Assembly: GCA_030674185.1 (NCBI GenBank) | Contig: JAPXFY010000026.1 | Span: 53,939,212-54,003,211, forward strand | DNA length: 64,000 bases | Direction of reading: 5' to 3' | Source of the DNA: Monoplex corrugatus | Taxonomy: Eukaryota; Mollusca; Gastropoda; Littorinimorpha; Ranellidae | Shown here: positions 21,601 through 36,700 of the stretch, piece by piece | Position numbering within the stretch: the stretch's first letter is position 1 | Layout: each line of letters starts with the position of its first letter | Notes under the pieces: generated by a model | The model's database searches: none | Told to the model about the DNA's origin: nothing | The model's input: only the letters and a program-made list of their open reading frames with translations | Position numbers and translations under genes: made by a program

Positions 21601-24600
21601 CATCTGGCCAAGAAGGTCTCTGGATGCTTGTCTCTGATGAATGAGATGACACCTTTGTTGACCCCAATCATGACATTGGCCTTGTCGGTTACAAATGCCA
21701 GGCAGTTCCTCCAGTCTATCTGGTAAGCCCTTAGCTCAGAGTCCAACAACTGAAAGATGTGTTCTCCAGTGGCTGACGTCTCACATGAGGGGACACTGAG
21801 CAGTTCAGTTTTGATAGTTCCATGGGGATCCACAGCTCTCACAACAATGGGAAAGAACTTGTCTTCCCCCTCCTGACTACCATCAGTACCTAACACAAAG
21901 GGTCCCTTCATGCACTGCACAAGTTCAGCCTTACTATCTTCAGCACATTCCTTCACAATGGATGTGGTTTTTGTTCTTGCAGAACTGTAGGTATCTGCTA
22001 TGTTGCTGTCAGGAAACATCTTCTTAAACAACTGTCCAGCATGGTCAGAGGCTGAAAGTGGCACGTTGTGTTCCACCAAAAACGCCATGAAATATGCCTC
22101 TGCACGAATGGGCTGGAGATCAGTATCTTCAGTTTTTTGAATATAATCAACAAGAGAAGAGGTGTTTCTTAAGGCTGATGCCTTTGCAATGTGCCTCAAC
22201 GAAGTCACGTGCTTTTTTACATCGTCGATCCCGCCATGCGAAACTAGAAAATCGAACTCACAAGCACTGCACCTTGCATATGTGCTTCCCACTTTCGATG
22301 CAGTGATGCATGAGTACTCTTGTGAGTACGACTGGATGAACTTTTGTTCTTTTTTTGCCTTTTTCTGTACACTTTCACTGCCGGTGCCCAAAGCAGCTTC
22401 ACCACCACGTTTTCCTTTGCCACTACCACGCGGTCTACCTCGTGTCGCCATTTTCTTTTTGCAAAAACGGAAGTCTCACAGTCGGTACGAGACTTTCGTT
22501 TGACCCAGTACGAGACTCTCGTTTGACGAGATTCTCATTTATAATAACAAACATGGCTGCGCCCATAGTCCACTTGTTTACCGATCGTGATTGTCTTCTC
22601 AGTGGCGCTCTCGGCTCAAAGTCACTACTAGACCTATAATCGTTTTTTTTTTTTGTTTTTTTTTTTTTGCATCGTATCATTTTTTACTCGATCGTAATTT
22701 AGTATTATTTAATTATGATCGTAAAATAATACGCCAAAATCGTACTGGTTGGCAGGTCTGAGTGTACATCCATCTCCCCCATTCACATCACCAAACCACA
22801 CCCAAGCATTAAGTACCTACCCTCTTCGTCTCTCTGCCTCGCCATAGTGCACCTGGTCATCAGGGATGTGTTCTGGTTCTGGCTCATCTGGCTCAGTGAA
22901 GACGATGGGGCGAGTCTTGAGCTTGGCATGGAGATCTTTTTCAATGGGAACGGGGATGCGAGGAAAAAGAGTGGCGTGCCATTCCAGCTTCACCAGCCAC
23001 TGCCGCAGCATCTGACCAATTGTCATCACATGACCTCCTCCAGCTTTCACATCGATCTCCTGTAGGCCACACACACAGGGGAAAGAGGGAGAGAACAAGT
23101 GAGTCAAGAACCAGAAATGTAGAGAATAAGCTTTCATGATGATGGGCTAAGCAGAGTGTGTGGGTTCTGTTCTAAGTTTACCTGACAACAGTTTTGAAAA
23201 TGTTTAATACTCAGAACTGAGGAAAAAGCATAAACATTTTAACAATTCTATCTAATGAAATACAGACAAGGCTAAACTGAAAAATTGTTCTACCATTCTT
23301 GTCAAGAAAGAGAAGCAGCATGTCTTCCCTGCCTTCTCCTAAACCAAACATGACTAAAACAAATCCAACTAGGCCTTACTGACACTAATTTCAGTCCAAA
23401 GTCACAAGGACCTGTCTTGGTAGTTCTGTTATAAAAATGTTTTTCATGAAGATTTAAGCATGTTCTTTTCTCTTCTCTAAAATTCCAACAGCAAGCCTAT
23501 GTAGACAGTAAATTATGAGTCTTGTTTCAGCACTGCAAAATGTTTAGTATCCCTACTGCGTCCCCCACATCCATACCCTATCTCCATCATGTTCTACCAC
23601 ACATAGGAAATAACACACACAAACAGAAGACACTATCAGCAAAGGCTGAAAAATGGGCACCCTGCAAATCAACCTTGCCACTGTATCTTCACACATCATT
23701 AACATGTACCATGGTGCTTGTGATCATAGTCCTCCATATGAATTATTTTTTTGTTGCAGCAAGTATATCTCCTACTCTTTCTGTCCTCATCCACTCTGCA
23801 AAACTAGTATTTTCTCCCTGGGTCTACCTGGTGCTCTTTTTCCCTATGGCTTTTCCTGTTGTGACCAGGTGCTTGAATTTCTCTTGCCTCATTTAATGTC
23901 CTACAATGCCTGTCTTTTCCTATTCTTCTTCATTAATGTTCTTTTTGTGTTCACTTCTTTCAAGACTCTCGTTTGTTTTCTTTGTTGTCCACAGAACTCT
24001 TACATTCTTCTTAGAAACAACATTTCAGCTGCCTCAATCTCGTTTTGACTTTGCTTGTTGATTGTTCACTTTTCACATCTGTACAACAGTATTGCTTCCA
24101 TATGACACTAAAGAACTCTTTTTTGGATGTTGACCCGTTGACTGCTGACGTTTTTTGACATCCGGTGTTTTCTGTATGTCGAGGAAAAATGTTTCATTAC
24201 TACCATGCACACTAAAACAATTGTTGCCTCCATATTTGTGGGAATCTGTGCATGAAATTGTACAGAACAATGCTTTAGGCATGACAAATTATATTTTCTT
24301 GATGATTTATGTATAATGTGAAAATTCCCACAAAAAACTCATAACCACTCACCACAGAAATAAAAAACAAAGGGGAAAAAAGAAGAGATTTATGTTTCTA
24401 GCCATTTCTTTGCTCTCTGTCTCTTGCCAAGCTTCCTTAGCTTAGCTTCCTTAACTCCAATACACTTATTCCTGATTTCATTATTTATCTTTCTGTATTC
24501 TTCTTTTCACTCTACTTTTCAATGCTCACCCATCAAGCCTAAACTTTCTTTTGTCATCCAGTTCTTTGCTTTTCTTTCAACTCTAGGGATTTCTCCACAA

Positions 24601-27600
24601 GCTTTATTTATTGAGTTTTTCAAATTTGTCCATTGTTCCTTCCTCATTGTCCCCAACGTCTTCCAAGGCACTGAATTTTGCTTAAATGTCTATGCCAAAT
24701 TTTGCTCCAGCTGATTCATCTGTTTTTAATAAGAGTCCAAGATTTAGTCTTATGTTCTTTTTGGTTAGTTTTCTTCTCTTTATTTTCAGCCTTAATTTTC
24801 CCATTACTGAATTGTGGTCACAGCTGTCTACATGGTAATTTTTTTGCTATCAGTAAAGAATTTCTAAAACATTTATCACAATGCAATCAATCTGATTTAT
24901 TGTGCTGTCTACTAGTACTGTCTCCTGGATTCATCCATGTCCATTTTCTGTTAAGTTGCTCACACCCAAGTGTTTCCTATTATGAATTCATTTACTTGTG
25001 TTCACTCAACAAGTCTCCCTTTTTATTTTGCGTGCCAAGGCAAAGAGGTCCAACTGCGTCATCTATTTTTTCCTGTCCCACTTTGGCACTAAAATCTCCC
25101 ATTAGTATTATAATGTCCAGTAATTTATATTGAGCCTTGGTTGTCTCTAATTATACATAGAAGTTATCTCTTTCTTCCTCAATACTTGCAGATTTTGGTA
25201 CATATACTTGGATGATGTTGACATCAAATGGCCGCCCTCCAATCCAATTAGTAGAATGCAGTCTGATATGGCCCAGTATCCTTTGCCTTTGGTAAGACTT
25301 TGACTTGTCATTGTCCACTTTGATGCTTACTCTCTTTCAAGTGTGTCTCCTCCAGAATATATAATTTTATGCTTGCCTGATGTTATCAGGGCTGCTCCCT
25401 TCCAACCCATCTCTCCTAGGCTTAAAATACTGACGTTCAATCTTTCCATTTCTATCTTGACAATTTTCAGTTTTCCCTTCTGGAGCATTCACACAAATAC
25501 ACAAAATTCAACAACTATTCAGATAAATACTCTAAACTGAACTGGACCCATCCTATTCTTTCATTTTTCTTTTTTGGTTTCCTTTATACTGATTTCCCTG
25601 TGTCTTTCTCTTTCTTTTTTTAAATCTTGCCCCCCCCCCCCCCCCGAATTCCATATTTACAAGATCTTTCTCCCTTAGAAATATAATTTTAGAAAAGCAT
25701 TAAAATCCTGTTTAGTTAGAAGCTCTGGTATAAAACAAGTTTCTCATAAATGATAACCAGCTAAAAATATACAAAAACAAAAAAGGAATATGAATAATGA
25801 ACAAATCAATCTTCATTTAAAATGCTTACAACCATATCACAGCTATTCACTTCTGCCCAACACAAACAACTTCACAAAATAAAAACAAAATGAATAACTT
25901 CTGAATACGAAATCAAAAACAGAAACAAAAATAAATCTGTACTTCTGTGCAAAACTAAGAAAATAATCACAGCCTGACAGAAAACCAAAGCCCCAAAAGG
26001 TTTGGTCAGATTAAAAACAAAATTCTATACAAGTATTTACTGGATGGGTTCAGTTAACAGTAAAAATGCCCCCTGGGTGGGCAAGGAAGAGTGAATTATA
26101 ACCTCTAGCCCAGGTGGTGGGGAGGTAACGGAGCACCCCGACATGACCTTCACCTTGGCTGCTTTCTGTCAACGCCACTTTCCTGTAGTTATACAGACAA
26201 AACATTCTTACACACATAATCTTTGGTGTACTGTTGCAAACATACATATATTTACAAAAGTAAATTATGTTCAGTCATGTTAAAAGATATATCACACAAA
26301 GCAGACACGACTGTATCTAATTCACATAAAAACTCTGCCTAGCTGTCAGACAGATTACTTTATCACAATTATAAGCATACGTTTTTCAATTTCAGTATTT
26401 TACAGATCAAATCCACTCCTTAATTCAGTTCTTGTCTTATCTAAAAGAAATTCTCTCAATCTCTATCATAAAACAAAGCACTAAAAATAAAAACCCACAC
26501 AAACTAAGTGTAGATGAACAAGTGGGGATTTTAACCAAATACAAATACTAAGACCTATTTTATATCAAAAAGGCTGGCAGTAGCTTTCACCCAAACTGAC
26601 ATTCCTTTTTAGCTGGTGGCACAATCAGTCCAAATATTATTTCATGTAAGTGCATGTGTTTATAATAGTGCACCAAATACACTTGTATGATTAACTTTTT
26701 ACAGAATACCAAACCTGATGATACGTTTGTTCATCTACACTTGCCCTTTAACCAGTTATATTAAATGTATTCATACAGAAATAAAACAGAAAAAGAGAAA
26801 TGTGTTTATATACTCACCACATATATGTACAAAACCAGATGCTGAAGACAGCAACAGTCAGCTGAAGAAGTGAGGAACAGGGGTAGGGAAGTGTATGTAT
26901 AGTGGTGTGTTTCATTCTGTACTGCTGAGTGCAAGTGTCTGTCTACTTTTAATTTACTTATATCATGATGACGTTATGCTGAAGAAAAGTAGGTATATAC
27001 CTCAATCTCAAAATAAACAAATGTTACTACTAACAATGAAAGTAAAACAATGATTATGTTTGCAGTGTTTAAATATCACTGCATCTGCCAATTCATGCAC
27101 TTCAAAGATGCTGTCCAAATTCATCAACACTGATTCTACAGATATATGCTCTGACGGAGCTGAAAATAGTGGAAATGAATCAATGATGCACAATACCCAA
27201 ATAATCTGAATGAACATATTTTTGCTTTAACTCAGGAAAAAACATGGGGCAAGAATGCAAAATCTTTCACACACTTTCTGGTCTACTTCATGCTAAGATC
27301 ACTGAAACAAAAACACTCAACAAATCTCAACAATTTTACACTTAATTATGAAAAAAAGAAAAAGAAACATGACAGATTCAGTTTCCTTTCAAAAGATGGG
27401 GTCTCTATGCTCGGAATAAATTCCATATGTACTGTGCCAGAGATGCCAGGTGATGGATAAGATCCACCATGACCATGCCATAAACCCTATACCTGCACAT
27501 AAGCCCTATATGATACGTTCTTGTGGTCCTAATTTGCACTGACAGAGATTTTACCACTATCAATTTAAAACATAGTAACTGATGAACTTTCAATATGAAA

Positions 27601-30600
27601 ACTGCTACAAGCAAACTCCTCGGAATCGAGCTCTCAAACTCTGGCTTCATTACATCAGTGACATGTGTGCAGTGTGTATGAATGAGGTGCAGATAATGAG
27701 GAAGGGAAGAGTGGTCTTACCTCCTCATCGTCCAAGTAGTCTTCAAACCAGGCCCATAAATCAGCTGGTGGTTGTGTGTATCTGGAAGAAACAAGCAAGC
27801 AGTCATTTCATATATCTTCAGTGGAGAACTAGAGAACTCATCCTGCTGTCAATGTGGTTTGTCCTTGCTATTTTCAATTCCAATGTATTTCCGAAGGATA
27901 AACTTAATTTTTAAAATTTCAGTGATTATGGACACCTCAAGAATCACATTATCAATCATCCTTACCAAACTCCTACATTGTAAGTCATCCTGCTACTTTC
28001 TGAAACATTTCTTCTTTGATTAGATTAAAAAAATGTATACTATGATAAGCACAAACAAAAGAGTAACAAAACTTCATTATTTATTACAAGAAAGAAAGAA
28101 AAGAAAGAAAGCACCCACAATAACCACAAAACTTCACAATCTTAATTAAGGCCAGAGCTGGTACCAAACTTTATTTTCAAATAACCTCAACAACAAAATT
28201 ATGAACACTTCACAATAATCACAATATGACTCAACACATTTCTGAACCAACCCATCAAAAAGGTCACATTCTTGACTGGATCATTTCTCGTGATCACCAC
28301 AATTCAGCTACTGACAACTGCTTAGTTCTTTCTACCCGTCTAACTTCAGCCCTTCCATCTGACCACTCTGCAATTCTCTGTTCTCTTGACATTTCTCCTC
28401 CTTCCCGTACCACGCGCACAGTGACTCGACGCAATCTCAAATCTATCGACCTCTCCACATTTTCATCTGATGCCTCCCGTCTCCTTTCTGAAAAGTCACA
28501 TAACCTTGCCGATGAATTCTATACTACTCTCCACCATCTTCTGGACACTCATGCTCCAGCCACAACCCGTCTTTTACCTGACCGCCCCCCTACCCCCTGG
28601 CTCACTCATGAGATTGCCTGTGCAAAACGTGCCCGCCGCAGAGCAGAGCGCCGCTGGCGCAAATCCAAACTCACTGTACACAGGCAACTTTTCCAAGCCT
28701 CTAAAACAAAAGTATCCACCCTCATTGCATCTGCAAACACAAGCTATTTCCAAACCAAAATCCTGAATGCCTCTTCTTCAAAAGAACTCTTTACAACCAT
28801 GAATCATCTCCTTGGCACACGAAAAGACTTACCTCTCCCAACAAAACATACAAATGAAGAACTCCCATCTGTATTCTCCAAGTATTTCACCACCAAAATA
28901 CAAACTCTTCGTGACAGGCTTGACAGGACACCCTGTCAACCATGCCCACCTGACCCTTCCTTCTCTGGCACACCTCTCACTACTTTTACCCCAGTCTCAC
29001 AAGAAGAAATTTTCAACACAATCAGATCCATGTCGTTCAAAACCTGCGAACTGGATCCTCTTCCAGGTTCTCTCTACTCCGACTGCCTCCCTACTCTCCT
29101 CCCATTCATCATTGACATCATCAACACTTCTTTTCAAACTGGAACTGTCCCAGATTCTTTCAAGTCTGCTATTGTTCACCCTCTCCTCAAGAAACACAAT
29201 TTAGACCCAAATGAACTGAAAAATTACAGGCCTATCTCTAATCTCTCTTTCTTGTCAAAACTCCTTGAAAAGGTCGTCCTCAACCAGCTGAACTCTCACT
29301 TTGTCTGCCAACAATCTCCTCAATCCTTTCCAGTCAGCCTACCGCCAGTGCCATAGCACTGAAACTGCCCTACTACACATTCTCAACAATCTCCTCCTTG
29401 CAACTGATACTGGCAAAGTCTCTCTCCTCACACTCCTTGATCTGTCTGCAGCCTTCGATACCATTGACCATGGTATTCTCCTTTCTAGACTTCATCATAC
29501 TTTTGGCATCTCTGACATTGCTCTCTCCTTTTTCACTTCGTATTTATCAAACAGAAAACAAACTGTTCTCATCAATGGCACTTACTCTCAACCTGCATAC
29601 CTGACCTGTGGTGTTCCACAAGGATCTGTCCTTGGCCCTGTTCTTTTCACTCTTTACACCTCCCCCCTGTCCACCATCATCAACTCCCACTCTATAAAAC
29701 ACCACTTCTATGCTGATGACACCCAACTTCAAGACAGTGACTCACCTGATAATATACAGCGCCTGTTGACTCGCACCACTGAGTGTTACTCGGACATTAA
29801 GAACTGGATGACACACAATAGACTTCAGCTTAATGACGACAAGACAGAAACTATCCTCATTGGCACCCGTCAGAAACTTTCTCAGCTGCCTCCTCTTTCT
29901 CTCCCATTATGTAACACATCAGTCCCAATTTCTGATTCAGCTAAAAACCTGGGTGTCTGCATTGACTCTACCCTGTCCATGAACAACTTTGTTTCTCAAA
30001 CTGCCAGATCTTGCTACTATCATCTCCATCGTATAAGCCTGATCAGGAAGTATCTCTCTGTCGAAACAACTGCAAAACTCGTTCTCTCCTTCATAATGTC
30101 TCGCATTGACTATTGCAATTCACTCCTGTCTGGTCTTCCTGCCTCCACCATTCACATCCTACAGCGCATTCAAAACAATGCTGTACGCCTTGTACTCAAA
30201 AAGAAAAAAGCTGACCACATATCTCCTCTCCTGGCACAACTTCACTGGCTCCCTGTATCAAAGCGCATACAGTACAAACTAGACACCATGTGCTACAAAA
30301 GCCTCAATAACGCAGCCCCCAATTACCTGTCAAGCCTACTTGAGATCTATGTTCCCTCACGTACCCTCCGCTCTGCCTCCGATCCTCTGACTTTTCGCTT
30401 TCCACGCACTAAGCTCAATACCTATGGTCCACGAGCCTTCTCTGTTTCTGGTCCACTCTCCTGGAACAAACTTCCTCTCTCAGTCCGTCAGCAACCTACT
30501 TTTGCCTCCTTCCAAGTCCGCTCTCAAAACTCACCTTTTCTCCTCTGCATAAAATCCTAACCTCACTCAACCCCCTCTGCAGCCTGTCTCCGCTCGGAGG

Positions 30601-30697
30601 GGAATCACTTTGTTTTAATATATAATTGTATATGATGTGCTCTCTGTGGTTTTCCAATGGTTTTATTCTTGCTTTTATTCTTTACATGCCATGGCCA

Positions 30698-30790
<93 letters not shown>

Positions 30791-33700
30791 GCGTGCGTGC
30801 GTGTGTCTTTTCGGCGCTTGGATTTGATTTTGTCGAGATTTTGCGCTATATAAATATTGTAATTATTATGTATGCATGTGCGTACGTATGTATGTATGTA
30901 TGTATGTATACGCTTAGATTTATGTATGTATGTATGTATGCATGTATACGCTCAGCTTAGATTTATGTATGTAAGTGTGTATGCATGTATGTATGCATGT
31001 ATACGCTCATATGTATGTAGGTATGTATGCATGTATACACTCAGCGCTTAGATTTGATTTTATCAAGATTTTGCGCTATATAAATAAAATATATTATTAT
31101 TATTATTATTATTATAATAAAACCAAATCCGTATTTTCAGTTTCAAATGCATATTAAAAGCTACAACTCATTCACCTAAAAGATCATTTATATGTGTACA
31201 CTAAAACCAATAATCATTTCATTGTCTATATACATCACTAAAGACAAACCATATTACCAAGGCAACACAACTATTATACACATTAAGTCAATGCATCTGA
31301 ATCAGTTTGCTTGTCTGCACATTTCATTTTTGTTTCTTGTTTTGTCTGGATCATTTTTGTTGTTATTGTTTTTTTCAAGTATGTTGAATTTTTCATATAC
31401 GACGACTGGCTTGAAGCCAAGTCCAGTGAGATGATCCTGGTTATTAAAGCAAAGCAAGCTGTCCTTGTTGAATACAAGCGCTTACCAAGAGAGAAATCCC
31501 TGCAGACACTCAGAACTGCCAGAAGCAGACAGCAAGACAATGTGTTGATAAATGCTGGCAACCAATCATGACATCAAGACTGCAGCAGCTGCAGGCAACA
31601 TAAGCGTTTGTATGAGGGCATCAAAAAAACTCTTGGTCCAGAGTAGAACAGCCCCCCCTCAAATCCACTGGTGGGGAGGGGAATCAATGACAAAGCCAAG
31701 CAGATGGAGAGATGGGTGGAACACTACTAGAACTATAATCAAGGTCATCACCCTCTACAAGAACAAGCGAGACAAAAGAGACTGCAACAACTGCAAGGGC
31801 ATTTCCCTACTGAACATCGTAAGCAAACTGTACGCCCGAGTCGTGTTGGCATGTCTCCAAAAGCTAGCTGAACACATCTTCCCTGACTACCAGTGTGGTT
31901 TCCCATCAGAATGCTCCTCAGTGATAATTTTTTTTCCTTCATCAACAACAGGAGAAATATAGAGAACAACAAAAGCCCCTCTACATTGCGTTCACCGACC
32001 TCACCAAGGCTTCTGATATGGTCAGCAGGAATGGACTGTTAGACATCCTCCTGAAAACAGGAAGCCCCCCAAAGCTGCACAACCTGAGATCAGACCATTC
32101 TGCGATATGAATGCAATCATCCAGTACAAGGGCAGCATGTCCGAGCCCTTTGACATCAAAAGCGGCATCAAGCAAGGCTGTGTCCCTGCTCCCACCTTGT
32201 TCTGCATCTTCTCCTCCATGCTCCTGAAGCATGTTTTGGGGACTGCAACAGAAGGCGTATACCTAAACACCAGATCCAACAGGTGACTCTTCAATATACC
32301 TAAACACCAGATCCAACAGGTGACTCTTCAACCTTGCATGGCTGAAAGCAAAAACAAAGGTGCGCGGCCCATTACCTGAGACCTCCTCTGCTCTTTACAG
32401 ATGACGCTGGTGTTTTCTCACACTGAGCAACAACTCCAATGCCTCATACAGATTTTCCCAAGCCTGCAAAGACATCAGCCTGAAAAAGATGAACGTGCCA
32501 TCACCATCGACAACTACGAACTTGATGTTGTCCCACTAGTTTACATACCTCGCGTCCATCAGCAGCAGCAATCTGTCCCTTAATGCCGAGATCAATGAGT
32601 GCAATGGCATGACTGCAGCAACTTCTGGCCAATTTACTGCTCGCATCTGGGAGAATGCAAAGCTGACAATTCTGACCAAGATGGCAGTGTACAACGCCTG
32701 CATCATCAACTCTCTACTGTATGGCAGCAAAACATGGACAACATAAGCCAAACAAGAACGTAAGCTGCCTTTGTGTGTGTCCTCAGCATTAAGTGGAGCG
32801 ACAAAATACCAAACGCCCAGGTTCTAGCATGCACTGGTCTCCTCACCATGCACACACTGCTCAGGCAACGCAGGCTGCGCTGGCATGGCCATGTGCACCG
32901 GATGGAAGATAGCTGAATCTCCAGAAACAACTCAGGTTGGGTGAAAAGAAGATCCAGATCTTACCTGAGAAATAAAGAACAAGATGGAAAATGAGTTCAT
33001 GTGAAGGCAATCCCATGGCCAGCATCCATACAAGAACCCAATGTTGCAGAGACTGCCTTTCCCACACTGGCCTTACCAGCCAAAGCCGACGCTGCTCCAG
33101 AGGCATGAACTCAATATGACACAAGGGTGCATCATCCATAGTCGACGCTTGCTGATGGAGGCCTACTACTACTACAGAATTGTTCATCACTCTCACTCTC
33201 ACCTCCATGTCAAATCAAGCCAAAGCTAAAAAAAATTCACATCATCACACAATAAAACAAAGACACAGTACGGCCAGTCACAACAAAGCAATGACAATCT
33301 AACTCAATAAGCAAAATACATTTCCTGTGGCAATGAAAATTATACACTTAAGTTGTCAAGCTTCATTTGGTTAGACTTTAGTGTACAAAGATGGCAGCTA
33401 CACACTGCTTGATTTAATACATGGCTTTGAATAATTTCATCACAACAAATAATTATGTTCCCTTTTAAAATTCAAGCAACAGCTGATATGTTCCCATTTA
33501 TATGGCATACGCACACTGTTTTGCCCACACTGCATATATGATACATTGCTGCATAGTCTGCATACTCCTTCTTAACAAGCCACCAGATGCCGACATGATT
33601 CACAAGATCTTAAATGTGTGTATTTGATGTTTTATGTGCGCATATACATGAAGGATGCCCAGGCACTACAGGTCTGTACACATGTTGAACTGGGAGATCA

Positions 33701-36700
33701 TAAAAATCTACACTCTTTACCCACAGGCATAATCAAACCTCAGTTCTTCTGAATAGCAGTCTTGACTACTTTCTGAAATTCAAGTAGTAATCTTATATGA
33801 AAAAAAAAATCACAATAAACAGCATCATCTGTTTTCACCTGTAAAATACAAATAATCCTTGTGCTTCCAATGCACTCTGCCGTCGTGCTTGATAAGGATG
33901 CTATTCCACTGCAAGGAACTGTTTTCTGTCATTTGACAATCTACCATACAAAAGGCAACTTCTAAAAGTCTGTCCCCTAAAGAATGAAAATAAAACAATG
34001 CTTAACCCTTTGACCCTCGCACCCTGCCCACTAGCATTCTGCATGGTCAACCATGCTAGCAAAGCAAAAACAGCTCTTTGATTCCCTCACCCATCCAGTT
34101 TCCTGCAGGAGGCTGGTGGATGGGTGAAGGAATTAAAGGGTTAAGTTTTGCAGAACTTTGGTGGATAGGATGTGGGAGTCAAAAGGTTAAGGACTTTTTT
34201 TTTCCTAGTCTGACATGACTTAAAAAAAAAAGAATTCTCCATCTCTTACCTGATGTACATAAAGCCCAGGCCACGGATGTAGGGAGAGTCCCGGTGGTTG
34301 ATGAGGCCAATCACCTGCTTCTTGGTCAGCTTCAAGGTGAACAACTTGAACAGCAAGCAGTAGGCACTAGACACAATCCCACCTGCACCTACACCTCGCA
34401 CCTGTGTAAAACAGTTACCACAAAACTAGCTACATACATGCACAATTCACAGTTCAAGTAGCACAGAAACCAAGAATGACTGCTCATTATTGTCATACAG
34501 TGTTTCATTTGACTTTTCATATTCTTTAGAGTTTCTCTGTTTTGGTAATCAGTATCAGTTTATTACAGTAAAAGGGTCAAGATATGAGAAAAAAACTTTC
34601 ATAAACCACAGTATATGTTTCGAATTTGTTGTTTTAACAAAAAGTACTTCAAACACAGATGCCAAGATATCCAAGAAAACCCCTGCACTCTCTCCGTGCA
34701 ATCCCAGGACTATTCCAAGCAAATGGGATCAGGGTCACTGACCATAAATAAAACAGTGATCATGCATTTTATTATTTCTAATAGTTGCAAGTTCAGCCAA
34801 TCAGGTTGCAGACAGATCAGAAGGCCTTTATCAGGACTATTTTTAATACATCTGTTGAAAGAATGAATCAATTAATACTTCCCTACCTGACACTGACTGA
34901 TCATGGCCTTTAAACATCAAAGTGCAGACTTGAAACCTCAACTAATTTGTTCTACTGCAAGAAAGAAAGATCAATCTGAAAGTTTTCACTTAAATATTGT
35001 GAATCTAGGCATATGGTATTTCATCATTTGTTTGACGACTTTTTCGAGTTGAAATTTTCAGAAAGAGATGATGATCAATCCTAAAAGTGCTGTATGGCAA
35101 ATGCACGAGTTCTAACAGACAGGAAATATAGGGTCTAGAAGACCCTACATGAAAGATTTTAAGAGTCCCATAATAATTTTAGAGATTCCCACAAGTCACT
35201 CGGTTCCACAAGGCAAAATAAAATATTAAGTCCATTACTACTATTCATTGTCAATCTTTGCAAGAATGGGAAGACTTCATGGTATGCTTGTGCAAGTTCT
35301 GAGTCACCATTAGACTACTGAAACTACTGGTGCACAGACTACTGAAAGCACTGATACTGTACTGGCAATACAAAAATCTATAAGAGTAAATCATAAAAAA
35401 AGTTTATGTAAAATTTAACGCAGTGCCTCTTCCTCCCCTGTTCCCTTCATTCCACCTAACACAGCATTGTCAAAGATCACATTCAAATGAACCCTTTACT
35501 CCCTCCCTATATCCATCAGTTTAACTCCTTTATTTAATCCAGCAAACTTCCTAACCCTTTCACTTTGTCCCCCTGTCCATTACTTTCCTAACCCTTTCAT
35601 TTCATCACTGCATTCACCATTTTTAAAATCATTTCATCCCTCACCCAATTCACCAGCTTCCACTACAGAATAAGGTGAAAAGGCATTCAGGAGCCAGTTT
35701 TGTGCACTAATCCTTTGTTGTCTCTTACATATGTCTAACAAAGACCACTTTCATTTTTCTTGTTTTGTTACCGTTAATACCCATATGCCATGTGTTTTTT
35801 GGAAAACCACTCTTCCCTCGTGGGTTCCAGGTAAGGGAAGAGTCCGATTCATCTACAGTTTTTTGGAGGACCTCCTCTTCTACAAGCTGTTGTCTTGTTC
35901 AGTGCCACAGGCTTTCATTACTAATTGTCTGTCCAGCGAATCCCAGGAATCCTGAAAAACTATGTGTTGATAGTCTGGAATAATAATAATAATAATTAAT
36001 AATTATAATAATAATAATAATAATTAATAATTACAATATTTATATAGCGCAAAATCTCGACAAAATCAAATCTAAGCGCTGAAACAGACACACACGCACG
36101 CACGCACACACACACACGCATGGCTATAAATGGGGAGAAAGAATAAAAGCAATAAAAGCAATGGAAAATTATAGAGAGCATATCATATACAATTATATAT
36201 TATAACAAAGTGATTCCCCTCCGAGCGGAGACAGGCTGCAGAGGGGGGTTGAGTGAGGTTAGGATTTTATGCAGAGGAGAAAAGGTGAGTTTTGAGAGCG
36301 GACTTGAAGGAGACAAAAGTAGGTTGCTGACGGACTGAGAGAGGAAGTTTGTTCCAGGAGAGTGGACCAGAAACAGAGAAGGCTCGTGGACCATAGGTAT
36401 TGAGCTTAGTGCGTGGAAAGCGAAAAGTCAGAGGATTGGAGGCAGAGCGGAGGGTATGTGAGGGAACACAGATCTCAAGTAGGCTTGACAGGTAATTGGG
36501 GGCTGCGTTATTGAGGCTTTTGTAGCACATGGTGTCTAGTTTGTACTGTATGCGCTTTGATACAGGGAGCCAGTGAAGTTGTGCCAGGAGAGGAGATATG
36601 TGGTCAGCTTTTTTCTTTTTGAGTACAAGGCGTACAGCATTGTTTTGAATGCGCTGTAGGATGTGAATGGTGGAGGCAGGAAGACCAGACAGGAGTGAAT

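Larger units (their letters stand above)
28226..30880 (+). mobile_element. CR1/L2-like LINE, 5'-truncated, nearly intact RT
   Basis: It starts inside the endonuclease C-terminus (G-H-I-L-D-W-I-I-S, SDHSAIL) and includes the whole RT. Its 3' tail holds a (GT)n run (30698-30800) and ends GCGCTATATAAATATTG plus TAATTATTAT. A tail of the same type is repeated at about 31045-31130. A copy of the 3' half at 35990-37140 is highly similar. It lies in PRPF38B intron 3, antisense to the gene. One frameshift separates two long frames. Confidence 0.88.

Noticed and set aside
20361..22451. Transposase considered as a domesticated host gene (ZNF862-like)
   Set aside because: It lies inside perfect terminal inverted repeats with a target duplication, which fits a transposon.
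26050..26247. 65-codon minus-strand frame after a CTACAG site, as an alternative PRPF38B end
   Set aside because: No similarity to the family and no matching evidence of use; kept only as a remark in intron 4.
35440..35670. Possible fourth TTAA MITE
   Set aside because: Several AACCCTTT words are present but no paired inverted ends or TTAA borders could be defined.
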